Positions 16,440 through 26,000 of a stretch of DNA of 45,237 nt are shown here, piece after piece. The stretch covers positions 1-45,237 of the forward strand of contig DIWJ01000090.1 of assembly GCA_002428445.1 (NCBI GenBank). The letters run 5' to 3'. The DNA comes from Syntrophaceae bacterium UBA6109 (GTDB lineage Bacteria; Desulfobacterota; Syntrophia; Syntrophales; UBA6109). Numbering within the stretch: the stretch's first letter is position 1; every line of letters starts with the position of its first letter. A program made the position numbers and the translations under genes. Below the pieces are notes generated by a model. The model saw only the letters and a list, made by a program, of their open reading frames with translations. It was not told the origin of the DNA and ran no database searches.

Positions 16440-18086
16440 ATGAACCCATCCGTATGGACCGCCATTGCCGCCGTCTTCTTCCTGATCGCCGCCCTGCCGT
16501 GCGAACAGGCATACTGCGCGAAGGAAGAGACCGCTCACATGACCTTCAAGACGACCGCCATTTCGAAAGACAAGACGGATACCCACGTCGTCAAGAAGGG
16601 CGAATGGCTGATGGACATCCTCCGCAAAAGGCTTCCCAATGTCGAACACCGTTTCACCATCCTGCGCCAGTTCAATCCCCATCTCAAGAATCTCGACCGT
16701 ATCCTTCCCGGACAGAAGTTGATTCTGCCCGTTCTCGAGGGGCCCGAAACGGCGCCGACGAAGGAACGACAGGATTCGGAATCCCTTGTGTATACCGTCA
16801 AGCCGGGCGACTCCCTGACCACGATCATCGTGTATGAGATGGGCATCGCACAGAACGAGGCCCTGAAGACGCTCCGGATTCTCAAGGCGTTGAATCCCGG
16901 CGTCCCCGACTTCAACCGCCTTAAGGCGGGACAGATCCTGTCCCTGCCGAAGGGAAGCCTGCCTTTCGCCGTCCGCACCGGCCTCGCCCAGGCAGCGCCG
17001 GAAGCGAAGGCCGAAACATCGCTGATACCCAAGATCCTCAGCTCGCGGGAGCAGACGGACCTGGTTGCGCAGATCATCACCCGCATGAAGGGCTCGGTGC
17101 AGACGGCCGGGACCCACTTCATTCCATTGCCGCAGGTGGGGCAGCTGTCGGTGGATTGCAGCCGGATTCCCCTCGTTGAGTTTCAGGACGGAACCATCGT
17201 GCTCGTCGACTTCGACGCCCGGATCCCCGCCGGGATCAAGAAGATGATCGAGGAGAACTGGAAGAACTACCACTGGATCGCCCCGGGAAAATCGGGGGAC
17301 GTCTTCACCCTGCTTCGGCAGATTGTCCAGGCTTCCGCATCCTACGCCTTCGAAAAAGGGGACAAGCCGCAACGCATCGAAGGCCCGCCTGAACTCCGGC
17401 TTGCGGCTGATTGGTTCATTCGCAAGAAGACGAGCGCCGGAGAAAAACCGGACGTTCAAGGTCTTCTCAATTTGCAGGATGCGGCCGGATCCCTGCCCGC
17501 AGGTACGGCTGCCTTTCTTGAAAAACAGGGTGTCGTGTGGACGGAAATCCGCGATGGGAAGATCGTGTCCCCGGAGAAGGAGACGTCGGCGGAACCCGCG
17601 CAGGTTCCGTCGATTTTTGCCGGCTCCGCGAAAGATCTCCTCAATATTCTCCTGACGAATCTCGGTTATCCGGTGAGTCGCGATGCGGAGATCAAGATCT
17701 TCAGTGCGGAGCAAGACGGGTTCAACCTGTCCGTGAAAAGCGACCTCCTGGTGAAGGCGGGGGAAACGCAGCTCCTCATCCATCACCGCCGCCTTCCGGA
17801 ACAGTTCGCCAACATCCTCAGGGAGAGGGCCTATCGGATTCTTATCATCGATCCGGTGGAATCGAAACGGACGGCCGTCGAGCGGGCATTCCGCGCCCTC
17901 GCCGTTCCCATAGCCTTCGACCGGTTCCCATTCGTCCTGGATGCCGGCGGGCGCATCGTCACCACCTTTCCCGCACTGGAGATTCTTCATTCCGGCGGGC
18001 CTCTGTACCTCGTCGAGTTTGACCTGGACCGTGATCTCTACGGAATCCTTCGGCGCAGGAAGAACGTCGCCATCATCCGCTATTGA
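16440..18086 (+). CDS. Secreted protein with two LysM domains
   Basis: An exported protein of about 548 residues. A signal peptide (hydrophobic core IAAVFFLIAALP, cleavage near AYCA) is followed by two LysM peptidoglycan-binding modules: THVVKKGEWLMDILRKRL to LPGQKLILP (about 48-97) and VYTVKPGDSLTTIIVYEMG to LKAGQILSLP (about 117-170). The remaining part of roughly 370 residues has no motif I recognise; it looks like a mixed alpha/beta globular region. The ATG at 16440 gives a clean signal peptide; a TTG at 16401 with GGAGAGG upstream is an alternative. Its stop overlaps the next start, so the two genes are coupled. A role in the cell envelope is inferred. Confidence 0.82.
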   Translation: MNPSVWTAIAAVFFLIAALPCEQAYCAKEETAHMTFKTTAISKDKTDTHVVKKGEWLMDILRKRLPNVEHRFTILRQFNPHLKNLDRILPGQKLILPVLEGPETAPTKERQDSESLVYTVKPGDSLTTIIVYEMGIAQNEALKTLRILKALNPGVPDFNRLKAGQILSLPKGSLPFAVRTGLAQAAPEAKAETSLIPKILSSREQTDLVAQIITRMKGSVQTAGTHFIPLPQVGQLSVDCSRIPLVEFQDGTIVLVDFDARIPAGIKKMIEENWKNYHWIAPGKSGDVFTLLRQIVQASASYAFEKGDKPQRIEGPPELRLAADWFIRKKTSAGEKPDVQGLLNLQDAAGSLPAGTAAFLEKQGVVWTEIRDGKIVSPEKETSAEPAQVPSIFAGSAKDLLNILLTNLGYPVSRDAEIKIFSAEQDGFNLSVKSDLLVKAGETQLLIHHRRLPEQFANILRERAYRILIIDPVESKRTAVERAFRALAVPIAFDRFPFVLDAGGRIVTTFPALEILHSGGPLYLVEFDLDRDLYGILRRRKNVAIIRY

Positions 18087-19060
18087 AAGTGAAAGCGCTT
18101 TCCCTGTTTTCCGGAGGACTCGACAGCCTCCTCGCCGCCAAGGTCGTCCTCGAACAGGGGATCGAAATCCTGGCGGTGACGTTCGAAACCCCTTTCTTCG
18201 GCGCGGAGCGCGCGCGGGCCGCGGCTCGGAAGCTCGGTCTGCCGCTCCGCATCGTCAACTTCACCGATGAACACCTGGTCATGCTTCGGGCGCCCCGCTA
18301 CGGTTACGGACGCAACATGAATCCCTGCATCGATTGCCACACCCTGATGCTGCAGAAGACCGGCGCGATGCTGGCCGAAGAGGGTGCGGATTTCATCATC
18401 ACCGGAGAGGTGCTGGGCCAGCGGCCCATGTCGCAGAACCGGCAATCGCTGCACATCGTCGCCAAGAACTCCGGGTATCCCGACGTCATCGTCCGCCCCC
18501 TTTCCGCGCAACTCCTTCCGGAGACGCGTCCGGAACGGGAGGGAAAGCTGGACCGGCAGAGGCTGCTTGCCATTCAGGGACGGGGCCGCAAGACCCAGAT
18601 CGAGCTCGCGGCGCGGTTCGGCATCGGCGACTATGCGCCGCCCGCCGGCGGATGTCTCCTCACGGACCCGATCTTCTCACGGCGCCTCCGGGATCTGTTC
18701 GACGAGAACCCCGCCTGCCCGGTGAACGACATCGAGCTTCTCAAATACGGGCGCCATTTCCGCACTGCCGAAGGCTGGAAGGTGATCGTCGGAAGAAACG
18801 AGCGGGACAACCGCTCGCTGGAGAAGCTGGCGGGGACCGGCGACGCCGCACTTCACGTCGCCGATTATCCGGGGCCGCTGGCGATCGTGCCGGGCGGCGG
18901 TGATGAAAAGACTCTTCTGGCGGCGGCGGCGCTCTGCGTTCTGTACAGCGACGCCCCGAAGGATCGCGTGGTGGCGGTTTGCTGCACGGTCGGCGGCCGC
19001 GTACAATCGCTCGCCGCCGCAGCCGCATCGCGCGAAGAAGCCAAGGGGCTCCTCGTCTGA
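18083..19060 (+). CDS. PP-loop ATPase, tRNA 2-/4-thiouridylase-like
   Basis: A 325-residue cytosolic protein. The N-terminal PP-loop SGGLDSLLAAKVV (about 10-22) marks the adenylating domain of thiolation enzymes such as ThiI and MnmA. NPCIDCHTLML (about 80-90) holds a CxxC pair and PPAGGCLLTDP (about 190-200) a further Cys, both typical of tRNA-thiolation relatives. The C-terminal about 110 residues (YGRHFRTAEGWKVIVGRNERDN) resemble the NFACT-R/DUF814 RNA-binding module, which fits a tRNA-modifying enzyme. The start is a TTG overlapping the LysM stop, or GTG at 18089. The exact modified base is not deducible from the sequence. Confidence 0.85.
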   Translation: MKVKALSLFSGGLDSLLAAKVVLEQGIEILAVTFETPFFGAERARAAARKLGLPLRIVNFTDEHLVMLRAPRYGYGRNMNPCIDCHTLMLQKTGAMLAEEGADFIITGEVLGQRPMSQNRQSLHIVAKNSGYPDVIVRPLSAQLLPETRPEREGKLDRQRLLAIQGRGRKTQIELAARFGIGDYAPPAGGCLLTDPIFSRRLRDLFDENPACPVNDIELLKYGRHFRTAEGWKVIVGRNERDNRSLEKLAGTGDAALHVADYPGPLAIVPGGGDEKTLLAAAALCVLYSDAPKDRVVAVCCTVGGRVQSLAAAAASREEAKGLLV

Positions 19061-19073
19061 AGTCCGCAGAGGA

Positions 19074-19898
19074 TTATCCTCTTTTCTTCCTTCGCACGAC
19101 CTGCCGCTTCGTCGGTCTCTTGGCCGTCACGCTTCCGAATGCCTCCGACGCAGCACGGCCCGCTTCGAGAAGCCGGGGAATGTATCGGCTGTTGATCTCG
19201 GTTTTGGAGGCGCGGCTCATCGGGATCACGACGTTGAGGCCGGCAACCGCCCCGCCGTGGTGGTTCAGGACTGGCACTGCGATCGCATAGATATCGTCGT
19301 ACAGTTCGCTCTTCCCTGCTGAATATCCCTGTCTCCGGATTGTCCTCAACTGGTCCTCCAGTTCCTTGCGGTTCCGGAGTGTTTTGCTCGGGTACTTTTC
19401 GAAGGAGATGTTGTCGAGGATCCTCTTCTGGTCAAGCTCCGGCAGATAGGCCAGGATGACCTTGCCGATGGAGTTCAGATGGATGGGGCGGCGCGATCCG
19501 GCGCGGATGTTTGCGGTAACGATGTGGGAGCTGCTGTCGACGCGGTCGATATAGACGATTTCCTCGTCGTTCATCATGACGCCCAGGTTGACGACCTCGT
19601 CCAGCTCCTCATTGAGCTGCCGCATGAACTTCAGCGTAATGTCCCGGATCTCCGATTGAGAGAGGAACGCCGAACCGAAGGAAAGGAACTTGGGAGTCAG
19701 GCGAAAGATCTTGGTCTTCGGTTCCTTGTAAAGGTACCCCAGATCGAGAAGGGTATTGGTGATTCGCTGCGCTGCGCCCATGCTGATCTTCAGCTGACGA
19801 ACCAGTTCCGTAAGCGTGTATCCCGATGTGGAGCTGCTGACAAGTTCCAGGACACGGAATGCCTTCACAAGCGAGAAGATCGTGATCCTGCTGACCAT
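19074..19898 (-). CDS. IclR family transcriptional regulator
   Basis: A 274-residue regulator with an N-terminal winged helix-turn-helix (about 6-75, YTLTELVRQLKISMGAAQRITNTLLDLGYL) and an IclR-type GAF-like effector domain (about 85-255, including VNLGVMMNDEEIVYIDRVDSS and the cluster RPIHLNSIGKVILAYLP). The tail is strongly basic (KRPTKRQVVRRKKRG). GGAGGTGATAT precedes the ATG. IclR proteins usually control uptake or breakdown of aromatic or short-chain acids; no such catabolic operon is adjacent, so the targets are unknown. It ends 13 bases from the convergent PP-loop gene. Confidence 0.93.
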   Translation of the reverse strand: MVSRITIFSLVKAFRVLELVSSSTSGYTLTELVRQLKISMGAAQRITNTLLDLGYLYKEPKTKIFRLTPKFLSFGSAFLSQSEIRDITLKFMRQLNEELDEVVNLGVMMNDEEIVYIDRVDSSSHIVTANIRAGSRRPIHLNSIGKVILAYLPELDQKRILDNISFEKYPSKTLRNRKELEDQLRTIRRQGYSAGKSELYDDIYAIAVPVLNHHGGAVAGLNVVIPMSRASKTEINSRYIPRLLEAGRAASEAFGSVTAKRPTKRQVVRRKKRG

Positions 19899-20023
19899 AT
19901 ATCACCTCCAGATGTTCTATATCTTTCTGCGTTACTATCGGACTTTCGGGCGCCTGTCAAGCTTTCCCCGCACTGCGGCAACTGAAGATCCCCCGCAGAC
20001 GGTCCCGGGAGGTCCTCGGCGCC

Positions 20024-21556
20024 TCACTCCGGCCGATGCTGCGGTCGCAGCAGGTCGCCGATGGTCTTGACGGGATTGAAGGTCTCGATGGGCACTTCGA
20101 CAAAGACGGTGTTCCACCGCGACATGGACCCGTTCCACAGGCCGGGCAGTTCGAGGGCTTTCAATTCCCGCCCTTTCTCGGACTTGCGCGTAATGCAGAC
20201 GGCACGGGGATCGATGAAATCCCGGAGGTCATATTTGCGGCCCTGACGGTCCCGGACGGAACACACGAGGTCGACGGGATTGAAATGCGTCGCCTGCCGC
20301 CAGATCTCCCTCTGTCCATGCGACGCCTCTTCAACCTGGAATTCCTCGACGATCTGCAGCGAACTTCGACCGTCATCCCCGCGCACCCAGAAAGGCCCTC
20401 CGCCCGGCTCCCCTTCGTTGCGCACCATGCCGCAGACGCGGAGCGGGCGATCCAGACATCGCCGGAGGAAGTCTCCCTTCCCGGAAGGCGGGCGGCCCGC
20501 GAAACCGCCGGGCAGGGAAATATTCAGCTTCTCTTCGCAGAACCGCGCCGCCTCCGCAAGGACCCGTTCTTCGACCGCCGCCGATTCGAGGGCGGTGAGA
20601 TGGCGGAAGACTTCTTCGCAAAGCGCCGCAAGAACCCCGCCGAGCACCTTCTTGTACAGGACTGTCTCCGGTTTCAAACGATCGGGAACGACGTTGTCGA
20701 TGTTCTTGATGAAGATGAACTCCCCTTCGATGGCATTCAGATTTTCCAGAAGCGCACCGTGGCCGGCCGGCCGCAGCAGCAGCTTCCCGTCGCGTCCGCG
20801 GAACGGCCGGTTGTCGAGATCGACGGCGATCGTCCTGGTCGCGGCCTTCTGCGCCGAAATCTGCCATTCGTAACGGACGCCAAACTTCCTCTCGTACAGG
20901 GGAATCTTGCCGGCGAGATAGTCGGCGACGACGCCTTGATGCTCTTCCGCCACCGTATAGTGAATCCGGCATATGCCGTTTCGATCGAGAGCGTACAGGG
21001 CGGCCTCCACCAAGTGTTCCTCCAGCGGCGTGCGGGCGCCGTCGGGATAGGAATGAAATTTCAGCAGCGCCTTGGGCATGCATCCGTAGTCGAGACCGCG
21101 GTTCGTCAGGATCATCTCCAGGATATCGGCGAAACGCCCGGCCTCCGACCACCCGGCGAGCCGGCCCCCGGCGCGGGAGATGCGGTCCGACAGATCGTCC
21201 CGGAAGGCAAAGTTCCGCAAGTCCGCCAGGAATTGTCTGCCCTCTTCCGGTGAAGCGAAACCGCCCCTCTCGAGCGCCTGAAACCAGGACTTGAACATCC
21301 GCGTGGCGGCGCCGGAGGCGGGAACAAATTTCAGAAAGCGTCCATTCTCCGCCTCGCGATCGAAGCGCGCGGCCGCCTCCCGCCGCTGATCCTCCGACAG
21401 CGCGGTGATGCCGTCGCCGACGGTACAGGCCCTTTCCAGACGGGCGTACCTCGGCCCGCCCCGGAAAAGATCGATCTGCGCGAGGACGCCCTGTTCCGTC
21501 ATCCCCGCCGCGCGAAGTTCCGCCAAGTCTTCCTGTGAAAGCGGGCGATCCGTCAT
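20024..21556 (-). CDS. DUF4301 family protein
   Basis: A 510-residue soluble protein. The segment FLKFVPASGAATRMFKSWF (about 76-94) is the family's glycine-rich signature and resembles a nucleotide-binding loop of nucleotidyltransferases; further conserved blocks are GCMPKALLKFHSYPDGARTPLEEHLVEAALY and LLRPAGHGALLENLNAIEGEFIFIKNIDNVVPD, the latter recalling UDP-sugar pyrophosphorylase-like folds. A sugar-nucleotide transferase role is an inference from these blocks, and the family has no established function that I know of. It is followed by the IclR gene 125 bases on, in the same direction, and is divergent from the TauE/SafE gene. Confidence 0.85.
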   Translation of the reverse strand: MTDRPLSQEDLAELRAAGMTEQGVLAQIDLFRGGPRYARLERACTVGDGITALSEDQRREAAARFDREAENGRFLKFVPASGAATRMFKSWFQALERGGFASPEEGRQFLADLRNFAFRDDLSDRISRAGGRLAGWSEAGRFADILEMILTNRGLDYGCMPKALLKFHSYPDGARTPLEEHLVEAALYALDRNGICRIHYTVAEEHQGVVADYLAGKIPLYERKFGVRYEWQISAQKAATRTIAVDLDNRPFRGRDGKLLLRPAGHGALLENLNAIEGEFIFIKNIDNVVPDRLKPETVLYKKVLGGVLAALCEEVFRHLTALESAAVEERVLAEAARFCEEKLNISLPGGFAGRPPSGKGDFLRRCLDRPLRVCGMVRNEGEPGGGPFWVRGDDGRSSLQIVEEFQVEEASHGQREIWRQATHFNPVDLVCSVRDRQGRKYDLRDFIDPRAVCITRKSEKGRELKALELPGLWNGSMSRWNTVFVEVPIETFNPVKTIGDLLRPQHRPE

Positions 21557-21665
21557 GATGCCCTCCTCCTTTCGCGGTTCCCGTCATGTGGCAGTCGATT
21601 TTTTTCATACATCATTTGCGAAAAAAGAGCATGCGAAGAAATCGCCTCGGCGCCGACGAATCGTA

Positions 21666-21694
21666 TTGACAGGTCCGCCCTTTCATACTAGAGC
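21666..21694 (+). promoter_or_regulatory. Possible promoter of the TauE/SafE gene
   Basis: TTGACA at 21666-21671 and TAGAGC 17 bases on (21689-21694), within the divergent gap before the gene at 21747. The -35 is perfect, the -10 weak. Confidence 0.35.
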
Positions 21695-21746
21695 AAGCGA
21701 TCCGTTCATCGGCCGCCACACATTTGCAGCGAAGGAGAAAAAACGA

Positions 21747-22490
21747 TTGGTCAAGATCCTGCTCATCGGGTTGGTCGCCGGGTGCCTGGGCGGCATCCTC
21801 GGCGTGGGCGGCGGCGTCGTCATGATCCCGCTCATGGTGGACTTCCTCAAGTTCAAGCAGCATGACGCGCACGGGACGAGCCTCGTCGCCGTCGTCTGTA
21901 CGGGCATTGTCGGCACCCTGACCTACTACATCCACGGTACCGCGGATCTCCTCGCATCGCTGCTCATCGCCGGCGCGGCCCTCGCAACGGCCAGGCTCGG
22001 CGTGAGGTATTGCTGCATTTTGCCGGAGGTGAATCTGAAGCGCTCCTTCGGGACCTTCCTCCTCCTCGTGGCTCTCCTGCTGGTATTCAAACCCTATCTT
22101 CCCAACCTGCTCGACGTAACAGCCAATCTGCCGCTGAAGATTGCCGCCTTTGTCGTTCTGGGACTTCTCACGGGTTTCCTGTCAGGCATGATGGGCGTCG
22201 GCGGGGGGGTCTTCATGGTGCCGATGATGATCCTGTTCATCGGTGTCGGACAGCACACCGCCCAGGGCATCTCTCTCCTGGCGATGATTCCCGCTTCGGC
22301 GCTTGGCGCATGGTCGCATCATCAGCGGGGGAATGTCCGCACGGAAACGCTGGCGGGATTGATCGGCGGCATTCTGATCGGAACCTACCTCGGCGGGAGC
22401 GTCGCGCATCTGCTGCCGGAGACGCCGCTGCGACTGCTTTTCACTGTCCTTCTGGCCTATACGGGCATCCGCTACCTGCGCACAAAGTAG
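21747..22490 (+). CDS. TauE/SafE (sulfite/organosulfonate exporter) family permease
   Basis: A membrane protein of about 247 residues with two homologous halves, each starting with the family's glycine-rich motif: GLVAGCLGGILGVGGGVVMIP (about 8-28) and GLLTGFLSGMMGVGGGVFMVP (about 136-156). About eight membrane spans are visible. Family members move sulfite, sulfoacetate, taurine or related anions, or remain uncharacterised; the substrate here is unknown. A TTG at 21747 with GAAGGAG at 21731-21737 is the likely start. The frame is open much further upstream, but that part overlaps the divergent DUF4301 gene and does not look like a membrane protein. Confidence 0.9.
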   Translation: MVKILLIGLVAGCLGGILGVGGGVVMIPLMVDFLKFKQHDAHGTSLVAVVCTGIVGTLTYYIHGTADLLASLLIAGAALATARLGVRYCCILPEVNLKRSFGTFLLLVALLLVFKPYLPNLLDVTANLPLKIAAFVVLGLLTGFLSGMMGVGGGVFMVPMMILFIGVGQHTAQGISLLAMIPASALGAWSHHQRGNVRTETLAGLIGGILIGTYLGGSVAHLLPETPLRLLFTVLLAYTGIRYLRTK

Positions 22491-22589
22491 GCTGCCGGCC
22501 CGTGAGCGTCCTTTTCGCCCGGATCCGCCCCCGCGCCCGGAGACAAGGTGATCCGCATCTTCTTCGCCGAGGGTATTCTCTGCGAAGCG

Positions 22590-22694
22590 TCACTTTTTCT
22601 TGGGATTGCGGATTTTATCGCGCTGGAGCTGCTTTTTCTCCCGGATCAGACGGGATACGTCTTTCTGCCGGCGTGTTACCTTCTGTCCGCCCAT
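22590..22694 (-). CDS. Very small basic protein (34 codons)
   Basis: The minus strand reads MGGQKVTRRQKDVSRLIREK and goes on to end in NPKKK: 34 residues, about a third Lys or Arg, without hydrophobic stretches. GGGAG lies eight bases before the ATG and the gene starts 15 bases after the stop of the PII-NG gene, so it could be the last gene of the efflux operon. I do not recognise it. High charge would suit nucleic-acid or phosphate-surface binding, but such a short frame may also arise by chance. Confidence 0.45.
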   Translation of the reverse strand: MGGQKVTRRQKDVSRLIREKKQLQRDKIRNPKKK

Positions 22695-22708
22695 GCCCCT
22701 GCTCCCTG

Positions 22709-22999
22709 CTAAATGCTTTCTTCCATCGGAAACACAAATCCCCTGACGCCGCACCTGGGGTGTTCGGCCTTCAGGCGCAGGATCATCTTTTTCAGGGCAT
22801 CGACCTTGCCGTTTTCAACGGCCGTGAGGATGACGTCATTCCTGCCCGGCCAAGTGTGCGTGCCGAGCTTCGGCTCCGTCTCGGTGCCCTCGCCGCTCAC
22901 GTCCTTCATCTTGGAATAGGCCCTGACACCGGCTTCCTTGAGCGCCGCCAGAATAATTTCGTCGGACGCCTCGCAATAAACGATCATCATCATCTTCAT
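22709..22999 (-). CDS. P-II-like protein of the efflux-associated PII-NG group
   Basis: A 96-residue ferredoxin-like protein beginning MKMMMIVYCEASDEIILAAL, with a middle segment GEGTETEPKLGTHTWPGRND and a C-terminal HPRCGVRGFVFPMEESI. The order of strands and helices is that of P-II proteins, but the T-loop is replaced and the usual GlnB nucleotide motif is absent. Proteins of this type (called PII-NG) are known to sit beside heavy-metal or multidrug RND pumps, as here: the ATG lies 19 bases behind the RND stop, with GGAGGAA as ribosome-binding site. A role in gating or sensing for the pump is inferred, not shown. Confidence 0.8.
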   Translation of the reverse strand: MKMMMIVYCEASDEIILAALKEAGVRAYSKMKDVSGEGTETEPKLGTHTWPGRNDVILTAVENGKVDALKKMILRLKAEHPRCGVRGFVFPMEESI

Positions 23000-23018
23000 G
23001 GTGTTCCTCCAGGAAGGA

Positions 23019-26000
23019 TCATTCACCGGCCGGTTTCGGAGCTTGCTCCCCTTTGTGGAAGAAGCGCCTGAGCCGCTGCAGCCAGTCATCGAAGAGGTCA
23101 TAGGCCGCCGGCACCACCAGCAGCGTCAGGAAAAGCGACGTCAGCAGTCCCCCGATGACGCCGATCCCCATGGGGGAGCGCGTTTCCGCACCCTCTCCCA
23201 TTCCGAGGGCAACGGGCAGCATGCCGAAGACCATGGCGAAAGTCGTCATGAGGATCGGACGGAGCCGTACGGGCCCGGCCTCGAGAATGGCCTCGCGGCG
23301 GGACTTGCCGCGCTCGCGCAGCGTGTTGGTGTAATCGACGAGCAGGATCGCGTTCTTCTTGACGAGGCCCATGAGCAGGATGAGTCCGATGAAGCTGTAG
23401 ATGTTGAGTGTCTTCCCGAAGAGCAGCAACGCCGCGAAGGCGCCGATGAACGACATCGGCATCGACAGGAGCACGGTGAAGGGGTGAATGAAACTCTCGA
23501 ACTGCGCGGCGAGAACCATGTAGGCCATGATGATCCCGAGGATCATCGCAAAGAGCAGGTAGCCGAAGGATTCCCCCATCGTTTCCGCCATGCCCTTGTA
23601 CTTGGGCAGATAGTCCGGTGGCAGCACCTTCTCTGCGATTCCGTTCAGCTCCTCGACCGCCTGGCCCAGGGGCTTTGTTTCCAGGCCGGCGAAAATGGTG
23701 ATCGCCCGCTGGCGGTCCACGCGGTTGATGAGGCTCGGTCCTCCCCCTTCCTGGATCGTCACCACGCTGGCGAGCTCGACCAGACGCCCGTCGCGGGACC
23801 GGACGTAGATCCGCCCGAGATCTTCCGGATCGCGGCGGTTTTCGTCGATCAGCCGCAGCCGCACGTCGTAGCGTCTGCCGCGGCTCTCGTCCTTGAACTT
23901 GGTGATGTCCACCTCTCCGCTGATCAGCAGGTTGATCGCCCCGGCGATGGTCGCTGCGTCGACGCCGAGGTCCGCCGCCTTGTCGCGGTCGATGAAGACC
24001 TTGACCTCAGGCTTGCCCGTCTCCATCGAGGTGTCGACGTCCACGATGCCCGGCAGCTTCTTGAACTCGCTGACGATCTGCTGCGAATATTTCTGCAGCG
24101 ACTCGAGATCGGGCCCCCGGATGCTGTACTGGATCGGCACCGTCCGCTGGCCGCCGCCGATCATCGCAATGTTCTCCGCCGACGCCTTGATGCCGGGGAT
24201 GCGGTTGAGCTGCCGGCGGATATCGGCCATGATCTGGTCCTGGCTCCGGTCGCGTTCCGATTTGGGGGTGAGAATCGTGAACATGCGCGAGCGCGTGACA
24301 TCGCCGCCCAGTCCCTGGATGAAGTAGACCGTCTTCACCTCCGGGACCTCCCGGACAACGGCTTCGGCCTTTTTCAGCAGTTCACCCGCCTTTTCCAGCG
24401 AATAGTCGATGGGCGTCTCCGCCCGGACGATGAACTGGGACTGGTCCTCGGGAGGGACGAATTCCTTGCCCAGAAATTTTGTCATGTACAGGCTGAAGGC
24501 GAAGATGACCACAGCGAGAAGCAGCACCATCTTTCGCCAGTTCAGGACGATCCCCAGAAGACCGCGGTAGAGCCCCTCGATCTTTCTGTAGCCCCTGTCG
24601 AGCCAATCGCTTATGCGGTGGAAGGGCGCAAGAAGCGATCCGCTCCCGGGCCCCTCCGGCCGGCGGCCGCGCCCTCCCTTGAGATAGATCGAGGCCATCA
24701 TCGGCGTCAGCGTGAAGGAAACCAGCAGCGAAACCAGCACGGCAAAGACGACGGTCAGCGCGAACTGCAGGAAAAACCGGCCGATGATTCCCTTCATGAA
24801 GGCGACGGGCAGGAAGATCGCCACGATCGCGAACGTCGTCGCCATGACGGCGAGCCCGATCTCGCTGGTGGCAAACGTCGCCGCTTCCCGCGGGCTCATC
24901 CCCTCTTCGATATGGCGGTGGATGTTCTCGATGACGATGATGGCGTCGTCGATGAGCAGGCCCACCGAGAGCGAGAGGGCCAGCATCGTCATGTTGTTGA
25001 AGGTGAAACCGAAGAAACGGATCAGGGCGAAGGTCGAGATGATCGCGACCGGCAGGGCCATCGCGCTGATGATCGTCGTGCGGAGATTGCGCAGAAAGAG
25101 AAAGACCGCGAGCACGGCGAAGAAGCTCCCCAGGATCAGGTGATGCTGGACCTCATTGATGGAGCGCAGAATGAACACCGACTGGTCGAAGGCGATATTG
25201 AGGTCCATCCCCGGCGGCAGCGTCTTGCGGATCTTTTCGATCTCGGCCTTGACCCGGCTGACGACTTCCACGGTGTTGGTGCCGGATTGCTTCTGGAGGC
25301 CCATGCCGACGGCGGGAATGCCGTTGTAGCGGGCGATCGAACGCATGTCCTCCATGCCGTCCTCGGCGCGGCCGATGTCCCGGATGCGGATCGGCGCACC
25401 CTGCCGGTACGAAACGATCAGGTCATTGAAGTCCTGCACGCGTGGGAATTCGCCCTTGATCTTGACCGTATATTCCTTCGTCCCGCTTTCGATCCGCCCG
25501 CCGGGGAGCTCGACGTTTTCCCTCTTCAGGGCCTGCTCGATGTCGCCCGGAGCGACCTGATAGGCCCGCATCTTGTCGGCGTCCACCCAGATCCGGACCT
25601 GGCGGAGCCTCAGGCCGCCCAGATTGATCGCCCCGACGCCGTTGATCCTCTGGAGCTGTTCCTTCAAAACTTCGTCGGCGTAGGTCGACAGTTCGCGGAT
25701 CGTCTTCCGGCCGGAGAGGTTCAGCCAGAGGACGGCCGTGGCGTCCGGATCCACCTTTTCGACGATCGGCTCCTCCGCATCGTCGGGCAGCCTCTTGCGG
25801 ATGAGCGCAACCTTTTCCCGCACATCCTGGACGGCCTGGTCGATGTCCCGCTCCAGGACGAATTCGACCGTGATGTAGGAAATGCCCATCCTGCTGGTCG
25901 ACGTGATGCTCTTGATCCCGTTGATGGTGTTGACGGCCGCCTCGATCTTGTCGGTGACGTCGATATCCATGACCTCGGGGCTCGCGCCCTTGAGCTCCGT

